A DNA stretch of 11,134 bases from Anaerolinea sp. (GTDB lineage: Bacteria; Chloroflexota; Anaerolineae; Anaerolineales; Villigracilaceae): the NCBI GenBank assembly GCA_020720965.1, contig DYNS01000063.1:1-11134 (forward strand). The letters are read 5' to 3'. The notes below the pieces were generated by a model. The model ran no database searches. It was not told where the DNA came from and saw only the letters and a list, made by a program, of their open reading frames with translations. A program made the translations under genes and the position numbers. Below, piece by piece: positions 1-5,699 of this stretch (its first letter is position 1; every line of letters begins with the position of its first letter).

Positions 1-699
1 GATTTTTACGGCTCGCCCATGCCGGTACTCACCTTTTTGGCGGCGGTCGTTTTTATTGCCGGTTTGGTCATTGGGCTGGCTCGCACCCGCAACCGCGAAA
101 TGCTCCTGCTCAACGGTTACTTTTGGGGCATCACCGTTGCCATCGGGGTCTTTTCCATCCCCCCCTCGGCAGATAGTTACCGAATGCTCAGCGCCCTCCC
201 CGCCATGATGATTTTCTCCGCCCTCGGCTTGGAAACTCTGCTAAAAGAAACCGGCATAGACCGCCCCAACGCCAGACCGATATACCGAGGCGTCATCACC
301 TTTGTCCTGCTCAGCATCGCCATCACCAACATCTGGACCTACTACCTGGATTTCGCCGGTCGCTGTCTCTACGGCGGCGACCCACAAACCCGCTTCGCCT
401 CCTACCTCGGCAACCATGTGCGCGGCATTCAGCGCGAAACCAGCATTTACCTGCTCAGTAACAATATTTATCGCTACGGAACCCACGAATCGGTCAGTTT
501 CCTCGGCAGAAATCGTCATGTCCAAAATGTAGATGTCCCCTTGGGCGAAGAATTCGTCCCCGTCTCCGGCGAAGTCGTCATCGCCATCCCGGAACGCACC
601 GAAGAACTCAAAGCCTGGATTCGCCTCGTCCCTGGCGGCGAACAAACCTACACCTACGACTGCAACTCCCTCATCCTGCTGGCATACGAGGTGCCCTGA
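1..699 (+). CDS. Membrane glycosyltransferase, GT-C / ArnT-PMT-like, C-terminal part
   Basis: The reading frame is open from base 1, so the gene starts upstream and only the last 232 residues are visible; it ends at TGA 697-699. The visible part has about four hydrophobic helices followed by a soluble tail of roughly 115 residues. The helix starting SYRMLSALPAMM has the Arg plus Ala-Leu-Pro pattern seen late in the membrane region of GT-C enzymes (PMT/ArnT, GT39/GT83-like). Those enzymes transfer sugars from polyprenyl-phosphate donors on the outer face of the cytoplasmic membrane. The catalytic N-terminal loop is outside the window, so the exact family cannot be confirmed. The next gene, a methyltransferase, starts 3 bases after the stop and a GT2 enzyme follows, which supports a role in surface glycan or glycolipid assembly. 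It could instead be an uncharacterised polytopic membrane protein. Confidence 0.6.
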   Translation, partial: DFYGSPMPVLTFLAAVVFIAGLVIGLARTRNREMLLLNGYFWGITVAIGVFSIPPSADSYRMLSALPAMMIFSALGLETLLKETGIDRPNARPIYRGVITFVLLSIAITNIWTYYLDFAGRCLYGGDPQTRFASYLGNHVRGIQRETSIYLLSNNIYRYGTHESVSFLGRNRHVQNVDVPLGEEFVPVSGEVVIAIPERTEELKAWIRLVPGGEQTYTYDCNSLILLAYEVP

Positions 700-701
700 C
701 C

Positions 702-1451
702 GTGCAAACAGACGAATACAAGCGCATGTACCGCGCCGAGGAAAGTCACTGGTGGTATCGAGGCATGGAAAACCTCACCCGCCGCCTGCTGGCAACATGG
801 TACAAACCCAACGCCCGCCTGCACATTTTGGATGTAGGCTGCGGCACAGGCTGGGCAATTTCCACCTACCTGAAAGAATATGGCAGCCCCACCGGAATAG
901 ACCTCGCCTCCCCCGCTCTAACATTCTGCCGCCAACGCAAGCTCGCCTCCCTGGCACAGGCAAACGCAGAAAGGCTGCCCTTTGCCCCAGAGCAGTTCCA
1001 CCTCGTTACCAGTTTCGATGTCCTCTACGAAGACAGCATCCAGAGCGACCAAACCGCCCTGCAAGAGATTCAGCGAGTACTAAAGCCGGGCGGGCGAGTC
1101 CTTTTGCGGCTGCCCGCTTACAACTGGCTCCGAGGGCAGCACGACCAGGTTGTTCACACCGCAAGACGCTACAGCGCCGCCCAGGTTCGCCGCCTGCTTG
1201 GCAATGCCCACCTGCAAGTGGAATTTCTGACCTACGCCAACAGCCTGCTCTTCCCTCTCGCCCTCGCAAAACGCGGGATGGAAAACCTCCTCCCCCGCTC
1301 CCGCCAACCCCAATCCGAACTCAGCATTCCCTTTTTGGGGGTCAATCGCCTGCTGCGCCTGCTCCTCGCCGCCGAAGCGCCCTTTGCCCTTCGGCAGGCG
1401 CTCCCGTTTGGGTTAAGCATAGTGGCAGCCGCCCGAAAGCCAAACCCATGA
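702..1451 (+). CDS. Class I SAM-dependent methyltransferase
   Basis: This 249-residue cytosolic protein should transfer a methyl group from S-adenosylmethionine to an unidentified acceptor. Motif I is LDVGCGTG at residues 43-50, the acidic end of strand 2 is in GIDLAS (65-70), and LKPGGRVLLRLPAY (127-140) is the usual strand 4-5 region of the Methyltransf_11/25 fold. The N-terminal EESHWWYRG (13-21) and the later HDQVVHTARRYS (147-158) are typical of a subgroup often found beside glycosyltransferases. The start is GTG at 702, supported by GAGG at 688-691 about 10 bases upstream; ATG 726 is a weaker alternative. The stop at 1449-1451 overlaps the ATG of the GT2 gene, so the two are probably translationally coupled. 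The acceptor may be a sugar or lipid-linked glycan made by the neighbours, but that is inferred from position only. Confidence 0.85.
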   Translation: MQTDEYKRMYRAEESHWWYRGMENLTRRLLATWYKPNARLHILDVGCGTGWAISTYLKEYGSPTGIDLASPALTFCRQRKLASLAQANAERLPFAPEQFHLVTSFDVLYEDSIQSDQTALQEIQRVLKPGGRVLLRLPAYNWLRGQHDQVVHTARRYSAAQVRRLLGNAHLQVEFLTYANSLLFPLALAKRGMENLLPRSRQPQSELSIPFLGVNRLLRLLLAAEAPFALRQALPFGLSIVAAARKPNP

Positions 1452-2173
1452 ACCAAACCCCACCCCTCAGCATCAGCGCCGTCTTCCCCGCCTACAACGA
1501 TGCCGGAACGATAGCCAGCGTAGCCATTGCCGCCTTACGCGCCCTCTCCCAGGTCAGCGCCGACTACGAAATCATCATCACCAACGATGGCAGCGCCGAC
1601 CATACTGCCGAAATTTTGCAAGGGCTGCAAAGCCTGTACCCCGCCTTGAAAATCATCCAACACTCGCGCAACCGGGGCTACGGCGGCGCCCTCCGCAGCG
1701 GATTTTCCGCCGCGACCAAAGAATGGGTCTTTTACACGGATGGCGATGCTCAGTACAACCCCCTGGAACTGCCCAAACTGACTCAAGCCCTGCAACCGGG
1801 CATAGACGTTGTAAACGGCTACAAGATAAAAAGAAAAGACTCCCCCCTGCGCTGGGCGGCGGGCAGGCTCTACCATCACACCATGCGCCTGCTCTTCGGC
1901 TTTCGCCTGCGGGATGTGGATTGCGACTTCCGGCTGATTCGGCGCAGCGCCCTGCAACAAATCTCCCTGCAAAGCGACAGCGGCGCCATCTGCGTGGAGA
2001 TGGTAAAAAAACTACAAGACGCGGGCTTCACCTTTGCAGAAGCGCCAGTGAATCACTACCCGCGTCCTTATGGCATTTCTCAATTCTTCCAACCTCATCA
2101 CCTGTGGCAAACCCTGAAGCAAATTGTGCCGCTGTGGTGGAAGTTGGCAATACGCAAAGAACACCTGCGCTAA
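1448..2173 (+). CDS. Family 2 glycosyltransferase (DPM1-like)
   Basis: This 241-residue GT-A fold enzyme resembles dolichyl/polyprenyl-phosphate mannosyl- or glucosyltransferases. FPAYNDAGTI (13-22) is the first nucleotide-binding strand, TNDGS (45-49) carries the uridine-binding Asp, and YTDGDAQ (96-102) holds the DxD metal site. DVDCDFRLIRR (156-166) matches the conserved D-x-x-x-x-F-R-L segment of this subgroup. There is no C-terminal membrane helix pair, so it is probably a soluble or peripheral enzyme that loads a sugar onto a lipid phosphate at the inner membrane face. Such a product is the donor type used by GT-C enzymes like the one encoded at the start of this operon. The ATG at 1448 overlaps the methyltransferase stop (ATGA). 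The frame is open far upstream, but that stretch lies inside the two preceding genes. Its TAA overlaps the stop of the convergent gene on the other strand. Confidence 0.85.
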   Translation: MNQTPPLSISAVFPAYNDAGTIASVAIAALRALSQVSADYEIIITNDGSADHTAEILQGLQSLYPALKIIQHSRNRGYGGALRSGFSAATKEWVFYTDGDAQYNPLELPKLTQALQPGIDVVNGYKIKRKDSPLRWAAGRLYHHTMRLLFGFRLRDVDCDFRLIRRSALQQISLQSDSGAICVEMVKKLQDAGFTFAEAPVNHYPRPYGISQFFQPHHLWQTLKQIVPLWWKLAIRKEHLR

Positions 2174-2484
2174 TTCTTCTTCAGACCGCGTAGCAGGGCA
2201 TTGGTCTCGCGGGTTTGGGTGGCAATATCCGCAAAGACGAGCAGCAACTGTCCCATCGCCGCTTTGAACATCCCGGCAAAAAAAGTAACCAGCCCCAACA
2301 GGGCAAGCGCCATGCGCGGGTCGGGCAGGGGTTGGTTAATCCCCGCCCAAACGTAATTTTCAGTCAGCGCCAGCAGTTGAGCGTGCTGCACAAAGCCATA
2401 CACCACAATCCCCACCCCCACCAACATGGCAAGCGCCCCCAAAATAACCAGCGTAACCCCGGTAAAACGAACAAAGAAATACAT
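2170..2484 (-). CDS. Small two-helix membrane protein, function unknown
   Basis: I do not recognise a family for this 104-residue protein. It has two hydrophobic segments, about residues 8-31 and 58-87, joined by a polar loop containing NQPLPDPR, and a short charged C-terminal tail ending LLRGLKKN. I chose ATG 2484 because AAAAGGAG (2500-2493) sits 8 bases upstream. A GTG at 2493 would add three residues and overlap the preceding TGA, but it would lie on the Shine-Dalgarno sequence itself. It is the last gene of the protease-lipoprotein operon, 5 bases after the solute-binding protein stop, so it may be an accessory membrane subunit of that system. Two helices are too few for an ABC permease. 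The stop (TAG, 2172-2170) overlaps the convergent GT2 stop. Confidence 0.7.
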   Translation of the reverse strand: MYFFVRFTGVTLVILGALAMLVGVGIVVYGFVQHAQLLALTENYVWAGINQPLPDPRMALALLGLVTFFAGMFKAAMGQLLLVFADIATQTRETNALLRGLKKN

Positions 2485-2489
2485 AAGGC

Positions 2490-3851
2490 TCACTCCTTTT
2501 CCTTGGTTAAATCCAACACGGTAGAGTCCACTTCATCCAGCACCCCTTGCGCCGAGGCGTAGGGGAAAATTCGCGCCATCGCCAGGTAGCCATCCCCAAA
2601 GACCTGGCTGGCAATTGCCCAATCTGCCGTCTGCGGGTACAGAACGGCAAAGGGGAGCAGAGCAGCAAAAGAGGGGACTTTCGCCCTCAAAACCGACTCC
2701 CGAACTGGCAAAAGCCCGGTCTCTTGCGCCAACCGCGCCTGCTGCTCTGGCTCCAACATCCAACGCACAAACAACCAGGCTGCCAGCTGCTTCGCCTCGC
2801 TGCCGCGGTGCAGGGCAAAATCCAACCCGTAAACCGGCACCGCCGGAGAATCGCCGGGGAAGGCAATCAGCGTCCATTCATCGGCGGAGGCAAGAGCCCC
2901 CATTGCCTGGGTAATGGATTGTCGCTGAGGCAGGCTAATGCTGAGGAACAAAGCCCTCCGCGCCGCAAACTGCTCTTCGCCGGAGAAAGAATCGAGAAAC
3001 CAGGCGCAGCCATCCTCCCGGAGCGAAAAGAGGTTCTGCAAGGCTGCCGCGTTTTCCTCCGCCCCAAAGCGAAAATCCTCCCCTTCCAACACCTGCCCGC
3101 CTTGGGCAGTGACCCAGCCGTAGGGGGTTTGCCAGTTGGAGGTATTTTCCAGCAGCAGCCCGCCAAAGCCATCATTGCTCTGGTCGGCATCCGTTTTCCA
3201 GGATGCGTTGGCAGCGCAAGCCTGCTGACGAAATTCCTGCCAGGTTTGGGGGGCAGCGGAAAAGCCAAGTTCCCTTGCCCAGGTTTGGTTGTACGCCAAA
3301 ACACGCGCCGAGCGCAAAAAGGGCACGCCCCATTGGGCTTCCGCCTGAGCAGATTGTTGGAAAAAAACCGGTATCTGGTCGGTTGGAATGCCAAATTCCG
3401 GGTGATGGAGATAGATGCCGAGGTCTTTCAGCTCTTCCTGCCTGCTCAGGGCTTGCTCCGGCAGGAGGAGGAGCGCGTCATATTGAGCGGAGTCTTTTTG
3501 CAGGGCGGTTTCCATCTGGTTCAGGTTGGGGGAGGCTTGCAGGTTGACGGTAATTCCCCAAAGGTTGGTCAGGTTAAATTCGGTGGTCAGTTGGGCAAGC
3601 AGAGCGGCGGTGGAGCCATCCAACCCGTGCCAGAGTGAAATTTGGACACCATCAAGGGCGGCGGGGTCTATTCCCAGGCTGGGGGCGGGCGTGGGACTTG
3701 GCAGGGGACTGGGGCTGGGTGCGAGGATGGGGGCTGCCTGGGGCGTGGCGGACGGGTGAGGGCGGAGGAGAGTCACCTGCGGGGCGCAGGCAGAGAGAAG
3801 GAAAAGGGTAAAAAGCAGAGGCAGGGAGATGGGGCGCATGAGTCTGGTCAT
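2490..3851 (-). CDS. Family 1 extracellular solute-binding lipoprotein
   Basis: This 453-residue protein starts with a signal peptide and the lipobox LSAC (Cys22), so it should be lipid-anchored outside the cytoplasmic membrane. A Pro/Ser/Thr/Ala-rich linker (about 31-58) follows. From about residue 69 the fold resembles family 1 (MalE/UgpB-type) binding proteins: it opens with ISLWHGLDGS, has GVPFLRSARVLAYN near the middle (a typical hinge region) and ends with LFVRWMLEPEQQARLAQETG, the usual C-terminal helix. Such proteins usually deliver sugars or sugar derivatives to an ABC importer. The ATG overlaps the protease TGA by ATGA (3851-3848), and a second ATG lies four codons in at 3839. No MalF/MalG-type permease or ATPase is in the operon, so the protein may be a sensor or may serve a permease encoded elsewhere. 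The ligand cannot be predicted. Confidence 0.85.
   Translation of the reverse strand: MTRLMRPISLPLLFTLFLLSACAPQVTLLRPHPSATPQAAPILAPSPSPLPSPTPAPSLGIDPAALDGVQISLWHGLDGSTAALLAQLTTEFNLTNLWGITVNLQASPNLNQMETALQKDSAQYDALLLLPEQALSRQEELKDLGIYLHHPEFGIPTDQIPVFFQQSAQAEAQWGVPFLRSARVLAYNQTWARELGFSAAPQTWQEFRQQACAANASWKTDADQSNDGFGGLLLENTSNWQTPYGWVTAQGGQVLEGEDFRFGAEENAAALQNLFSLREDGCAWFLDSFSGEEQFAARRALFLSISLPQRQSITQAMGALASADEWTLIAFPGDSPAVPVYGLDFALHRGSEAKQLAAWLFVRWMLEPEQQARLAQETGLLPVRESVLRAKVPSFAALLPFAVLYPQTADWAIASQVFGDGYLAMARIFPYASAQGVLDEVDSTVLDLTKEKE
3681..3743 (+). other. G-rich tract with G-quadruplex potential
   Basis: On the + strand this stretch has successive runs of three to five G, separated by loops of 1-9 bases. 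It is the complement of the C-rich codons for the Pro/Ser/Ala linker of the solute-binding lipoprotein, so it lies on the template strand of that gene. One loop is 8 bases and another 9, slightly over the usual limit for a strict quadruplex motif. It most likely results from codon choice in a proline-rich linker. Confidence 0.4.
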
Positions 3852-5026
3852 CCCAGAGGTATAAGCGGAACGGGGGTAAAGACCAGCAGGAAGAGCAAAA
3901 TCATCCCCCAGGCAAGAGCGCGGCGGGCTGGGTTAAGGGGGGTAATTTGGTCCAGCGGCTCGGCGGATTGCCTGCCAAAAAAGAAGAGCATAACTGCCCA
4001 AAGCCACCATCCGCTCCAGGCGAAGCCGAGCAGGACGAGGATGCCTACCAAGAAAGGGAAGGCTTTTTGCAGGCGTTTGCCAAAAAGAACGTATAGGATG
4101 TGTCCGCCATCCAGTTGCCCGGCGGGCAGGAGGTTGAGAGCGGTGACGAACAGCCCCGCCCAGGCAGCAAAGGCAACCGGCGAGATGAATACATCCGCGC
4201 CGCCGAAGGGAACCGGGTAGCCGCTGAAGAAGAAGCCAAGCCAATGCAGCAAGGGCATGGCGCTGTAGGTGGCTGGCTCTGGCAAAAGCCGCCCAAAGAC
4301 GATGAATTTTGCCAGCAGGTAGAGCAGGGAGTTGCCTTCCAAAAAACTATTGGGGCTGGGTTGGATGGTGTTGAGGGTGGAGATGCTTAAGCCGTAAAAG
4401 AGAAGGGGCAGGGCAACCACAAAACCCGCCAGTGGACCGGCAACGCCTACATCAAAAAGGACGCGCTTGTTTTTCGGTAGTTCCTTCCAGAGGATGACCG
4501 CGCCGAGGGTGCCAAACAGGCTGAAGGGCATGGGCAAAAAGTAAGGCAGGGTGGCGGAGGTGTGGTGACGGCGTGCCATGAAGTAATGCCCCAGCTCGTG
4601 AGCGGTGAGGATGGAAAGCAGGCTGAGAGCAAAGGGAATGCCGCTGGGCAAATTCTGCCAGATGAGCAGGAGTTGCCCCCCCAGGTCTGCGGGCATCTCC
4701 TGAGGGATTTGCACCCCGCTGATGATGACGCTGAAGATGGTGAGGATGTATAGAAGCAGGTTAAGCCAGCGGTTGGAGGGAGCCGCAAGCGGGGCGCTTT
4801 TGGCTATGTAAATGACCTGCCGGTCTTCTTCCTGTCGGAAGAGAGGCTGGAGGCTGTAGGGGCGCAGGCTTTCTGCCAGGGCGTCGTAGGCGAGGAGGGA
4901 ATCTTGAGTCAGCTGCCCGCGATAACGGTAAAGATAGGGGCTATGCTCCGGCGCGGCGGTGACATCCTGAATATCAAAAATGCGGGAAACGAGCAGGGTA
5001 AGGGTTTCTTGTTCAATGAAAGACAT
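3848..5026 (-). CDS. Site-2 protease family intramembrane metalloprotease (M50, EGY-like)
   Basis: This 392-residue polytopic membrane zinc protease cuts substrates within or near the membrane. The zinc motif is HELGH at 143-147, and the third ligand is Asp306 in LNLLPAGQLDGGH (297-309). GPLAG (197-201) and PYFLPMPFSLFGTLGAV (161-177) are conserved in the branch that includes plant EGY and many bacterial M50 proteins. The first 80 or so residues form a soluble domain before the first helix, as in that branch; no PDZ domain is seen. I place the start at ATG 5026, the first Met before MSFIEQ, with AGGTG about 4 bases upstream. The frame is open further upstream, but that part would be translated through the tRNA-Sec gene. 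The stop overlaps the ATG of the solute-binding lipoprotein. The substrate is unknown; anti-sigma factors, signal-peptide remnants or the co-encoded lipoprotein are possibilities by inference. Confidence 0.9.
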   Translation of the reverse strand: MSFIEQETLTLLVSRIFDIQDVTAAPEHSPYLYRYRGQLTQDSLLAYDALAESLRPYSLQPLFRQEEDRQVIYIAKSAPLAAPSNRWLNLLLYILTIFSVIISGVQIPQEMPADLGGQLLLIWQNLPSGIPFALSLLSILTAHELGHYFMARRHHTSATLPYFLPMPFSLFGTLGAVILWKELPKNKRVLFDVGVAGPLAGFVVALPLLFYGLSISTLNTIQPSPNSFLEGNSLLYLLAKFIVFGRLLPEPATYSAMPLLHWLGFFFSGYPVPFGGADVFISPVAFAAWAGLFVTALNLLPAGQLDGGHILYVLFGKRLQKAFPFLVGILVLLGFAWSGWWLWAVMLFFFGRQSAEPLDQITPLNPARRALAWGMILLFLLVFTPVPLIPLG

Positions 5027-5040
5027 GGGACACCTGAGAA

Positions 5041-5076
5041 GAAAGCCGGGGCAAAGGGGAATTCCTTTGCCCCGGC
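5041..5076 (-). terminator. Terminator-like hairpin after tRNA-Sec
   Basis: A perfect 13-bp inverted repeat (5045-5057 with 5064-5076) encloses a 6-base loop. Read on the - strand it is followed by TTTCTTCTC, an imperfect U-tract, so it fits a Rho-independent terminator or RNA 3' boundary for the tRNA-Sec transcript. It lies between the tRNA and the protease start at 5026. On the + strand the hairpin is followed by purines, so it would not terminate in that direction. Confidence 0.7.
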
Positions 5077-5085
5077 AAGACGGAG

Positions 5086-5179
5086 CGGGAGTGCATGGGG
5101 GTCGAACCCACCCTGGAACGCCACGCGCCCCAACACCGGTTTTGAAGACCAGGAAGCCCACCGGGACTTATCCACTCCC
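5086..5179 (-). tRNA. selC: Selenocysteine tRNA (anticodon TCA)
   Basis: Read on the - strand, this folds into a bacterial tRNA-Sec. The acceptor strands are GGGAGTGG and GCACTCCC. The 6-bp D stem is AAGTCC/GGGCTT around a 4-base CGGT loop, which is diagnostic for tRNA-Sec. The anticodon arm CTGGT-CTTCAAA-ACCGG carries TCA, and the long variable arm has an 8-bp stem TGGGGCGC/GCGTTCCA. The T arm is GTGGG-TTCGACC-CCCAT. The discriminator base is G, as in known tRNA-Sec genes, and CCA is not encoded. Seven acceptor pairs are Watson-Crick; the eighth (G8 against the first G of GCACTCCC) is a G-G mismatch. The tRNA is charged with serine, converted to Sec by SelA and delivered to UGA codons by SelB. 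None of those genes is in the window. Confidence 0.95.
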
Positions 5180-5185
5180 GGCGCA

Positions 5186-5214
5186 AGGATACACGAGGCA
5201 GGCGAGATTGGCAA
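5186..5214 (-). promoter_or_regulatory. Promoter of tRNA-Sec
   Basis: On the - strand TTGCCA (5214-5209) and TATCCT (5191-5186) are separated by exactly 17 bases, a good sigma-70 type arrangement. The first base of the mature tRNA (5179) is the seventh base after the -10 element, so transcription may start at or very near the tRNA 5' end. Confidence 0.65.
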
Positions 5215-5228
5215 GGCGGTAAAATCTC

Positions 5229-5255
5229 TTGACATGCTTTCTTGCCCGTGATAAT
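5229..5255 (+). promoter_or_regulatory. Promoter of the cold-shock gene
   Basis: A consensus -35 box TTGACA (5229-5234) is followed by GATAAT (5250-5255), five of six matches to the -10 consensus. The spacer is 15 bases, somewhat shorter than optimal. A start near 5262 would give a leader of about 44 bases. The -35 box lies only 14 bases from the -35 box of the divergent tRNA-Sec promoter. Confidence 0.6.
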
Positions 5256-5264
5256 CTTGCAAAA

Positions 5265-5290
5265 CTGGCGCACAGCCAGATAATTTTTTA
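5265..5290 (+). promoter_or_regulatory. Hairpin and U-run in the cold-shock gene leader
   Basis: CTGGC (5265-5269) and GCCAG (5275-5279) form a perfect 5-bp stem with a 5-base loop, followed by ATAATTTTTT. The element would sit at the very 5' end of the predicted mRNA. It may protect the transcript, act as a weak attenuator or change fold with temperature; the sequence alone does not decide. Confidence 0.35.
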
Positions 5291-5305
5291 TGCAGGAGAA
5301 CTAAA

Positions 5306-5518
5306 ATGTCTGAACGTTTGATTGGAACCGTGAAATGGTTCAACGCTACCAAAGGCTACGGCTTCATCGGTTACGAAGGCGGAGAAGATGTGTTTGTACA
5401 CTTTTCCGCAATTAATATGGAAGGGTATAAACGCCTCGACCCGGAACAGCAAGTGGAGTTTTCCATTGAGCAGGGTCCTAAAGGCGCCCAGGCTGCCAAC
5501 GTTACCCTCGTAAAGTAA
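5306..5518 (+). CDS. csp: Cold-shock protein, CspA family
   Basis: This 70-residue single cold-shock domain protein binds single-stranded RNA or DNA and loosens RNA structure in the cytoplasm. The N-terminal GTVKWFNATKGYGFIGYEG contains RNP1 (KGYGFIGY, residues 16-23), and VFVHFSAI (29-36) is RNP2. The length is normal for the family. The start ATG has a strong Shine-Dalgarno AGGAGA (5294-5299) six bases upstream. The gene stands alone between its own promoter and terminator. Genomes usually carry several paralogues, so whether this one is cold-induced or constitutive cannot be told; the structured leader is compatible with post-transcriptional control. Confidence 0.97.
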   Translation: MSERLIGTVKWFNATKGYGFIGYEGGEDVFVHFSAINMEGYKRLDPEQQVEFSIEQGPKGAQAANVTLVK

Positions 5519-5538
5519 ATTGGCAAAACAAAACAACG

Positions 5539-5575
5539 AACAGGGCTATGTAAAAAACATAGCCCTGTTTTCATT
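5539..5575 (+). terminator. Rho-independent terminator of the cold-shock gene
   Basis: A perfect 13-bp inverted repeat (5539-5551 with 5557-5569) with a loop of five A is followed by a T-rich tail (TTTTCATT), 20 bases after the cold-shock stop codon. This is a strong intrinsic terminator for + strand transcription. Confidence 0.92.
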
Positions 5576-5630
5576 CTTTAAGAAAGCGACACCAACAAGG
5601 GTAAAATGGGTGAGCAAAAGAACCAATTTC

Positions 5631-5663
5631 TGTAACATTGGGGGAGAGTTGCTACGTTATACT
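5631..5663 (+). promoter_or_regulatory. Possible promoter of the binding protein-kinase pair
   Basis: TATACT at 5658-5663 matches five of six bases of the -10 consensus and lies 37 bases before the start codon. No convincing -35 box is present at the right distance; the region near 5635-5641 is only a weak match. The intergenic space 5576-5699 shows nothing else I can name. Confidence 0.4.
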
Positions 5664-5699
5664 TAAGGTTACACGTATCTTTCAGGATTTTGCAGTCGA

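Noticed and set aside
533..1447. Long open frame upstream of and in phase with the GT2 gene, which would give a 546-residue protein
   Set aside because: It overlaps the end of the membrane glycosyltransferase and the whole methyltransferase. Its translation is Pro/Arg/Ala-rich low-complexity sequence with no domain, while the GT2 domain begins normally at ATG 1448.
2547..3638. 363-codon open frame on the + strand opposite the family 1 solute-binding protein
   Set aside because: Its translation has no recognisable motif and is rich in Gly/Arg/Gln. The opposite strand has a complete lipoprotein with signal peptide and family motifs.
5045..5076. The 13-bp palindrome as an operator or attachment site
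   Set aside because: Its position just after the tRNA and the T-rich run on the - strand fit a terminator. No integrase or direct repeat of the tRNA end is present, so there is no sign of an integrated element.
5027..5161. N-terminal extension of the site-2 protease
   Set aside because: The extra 45 codons would read through the terminator hairpin and most of the tRNA-Sec gene. The protein starts naturally at MSFIEQ.
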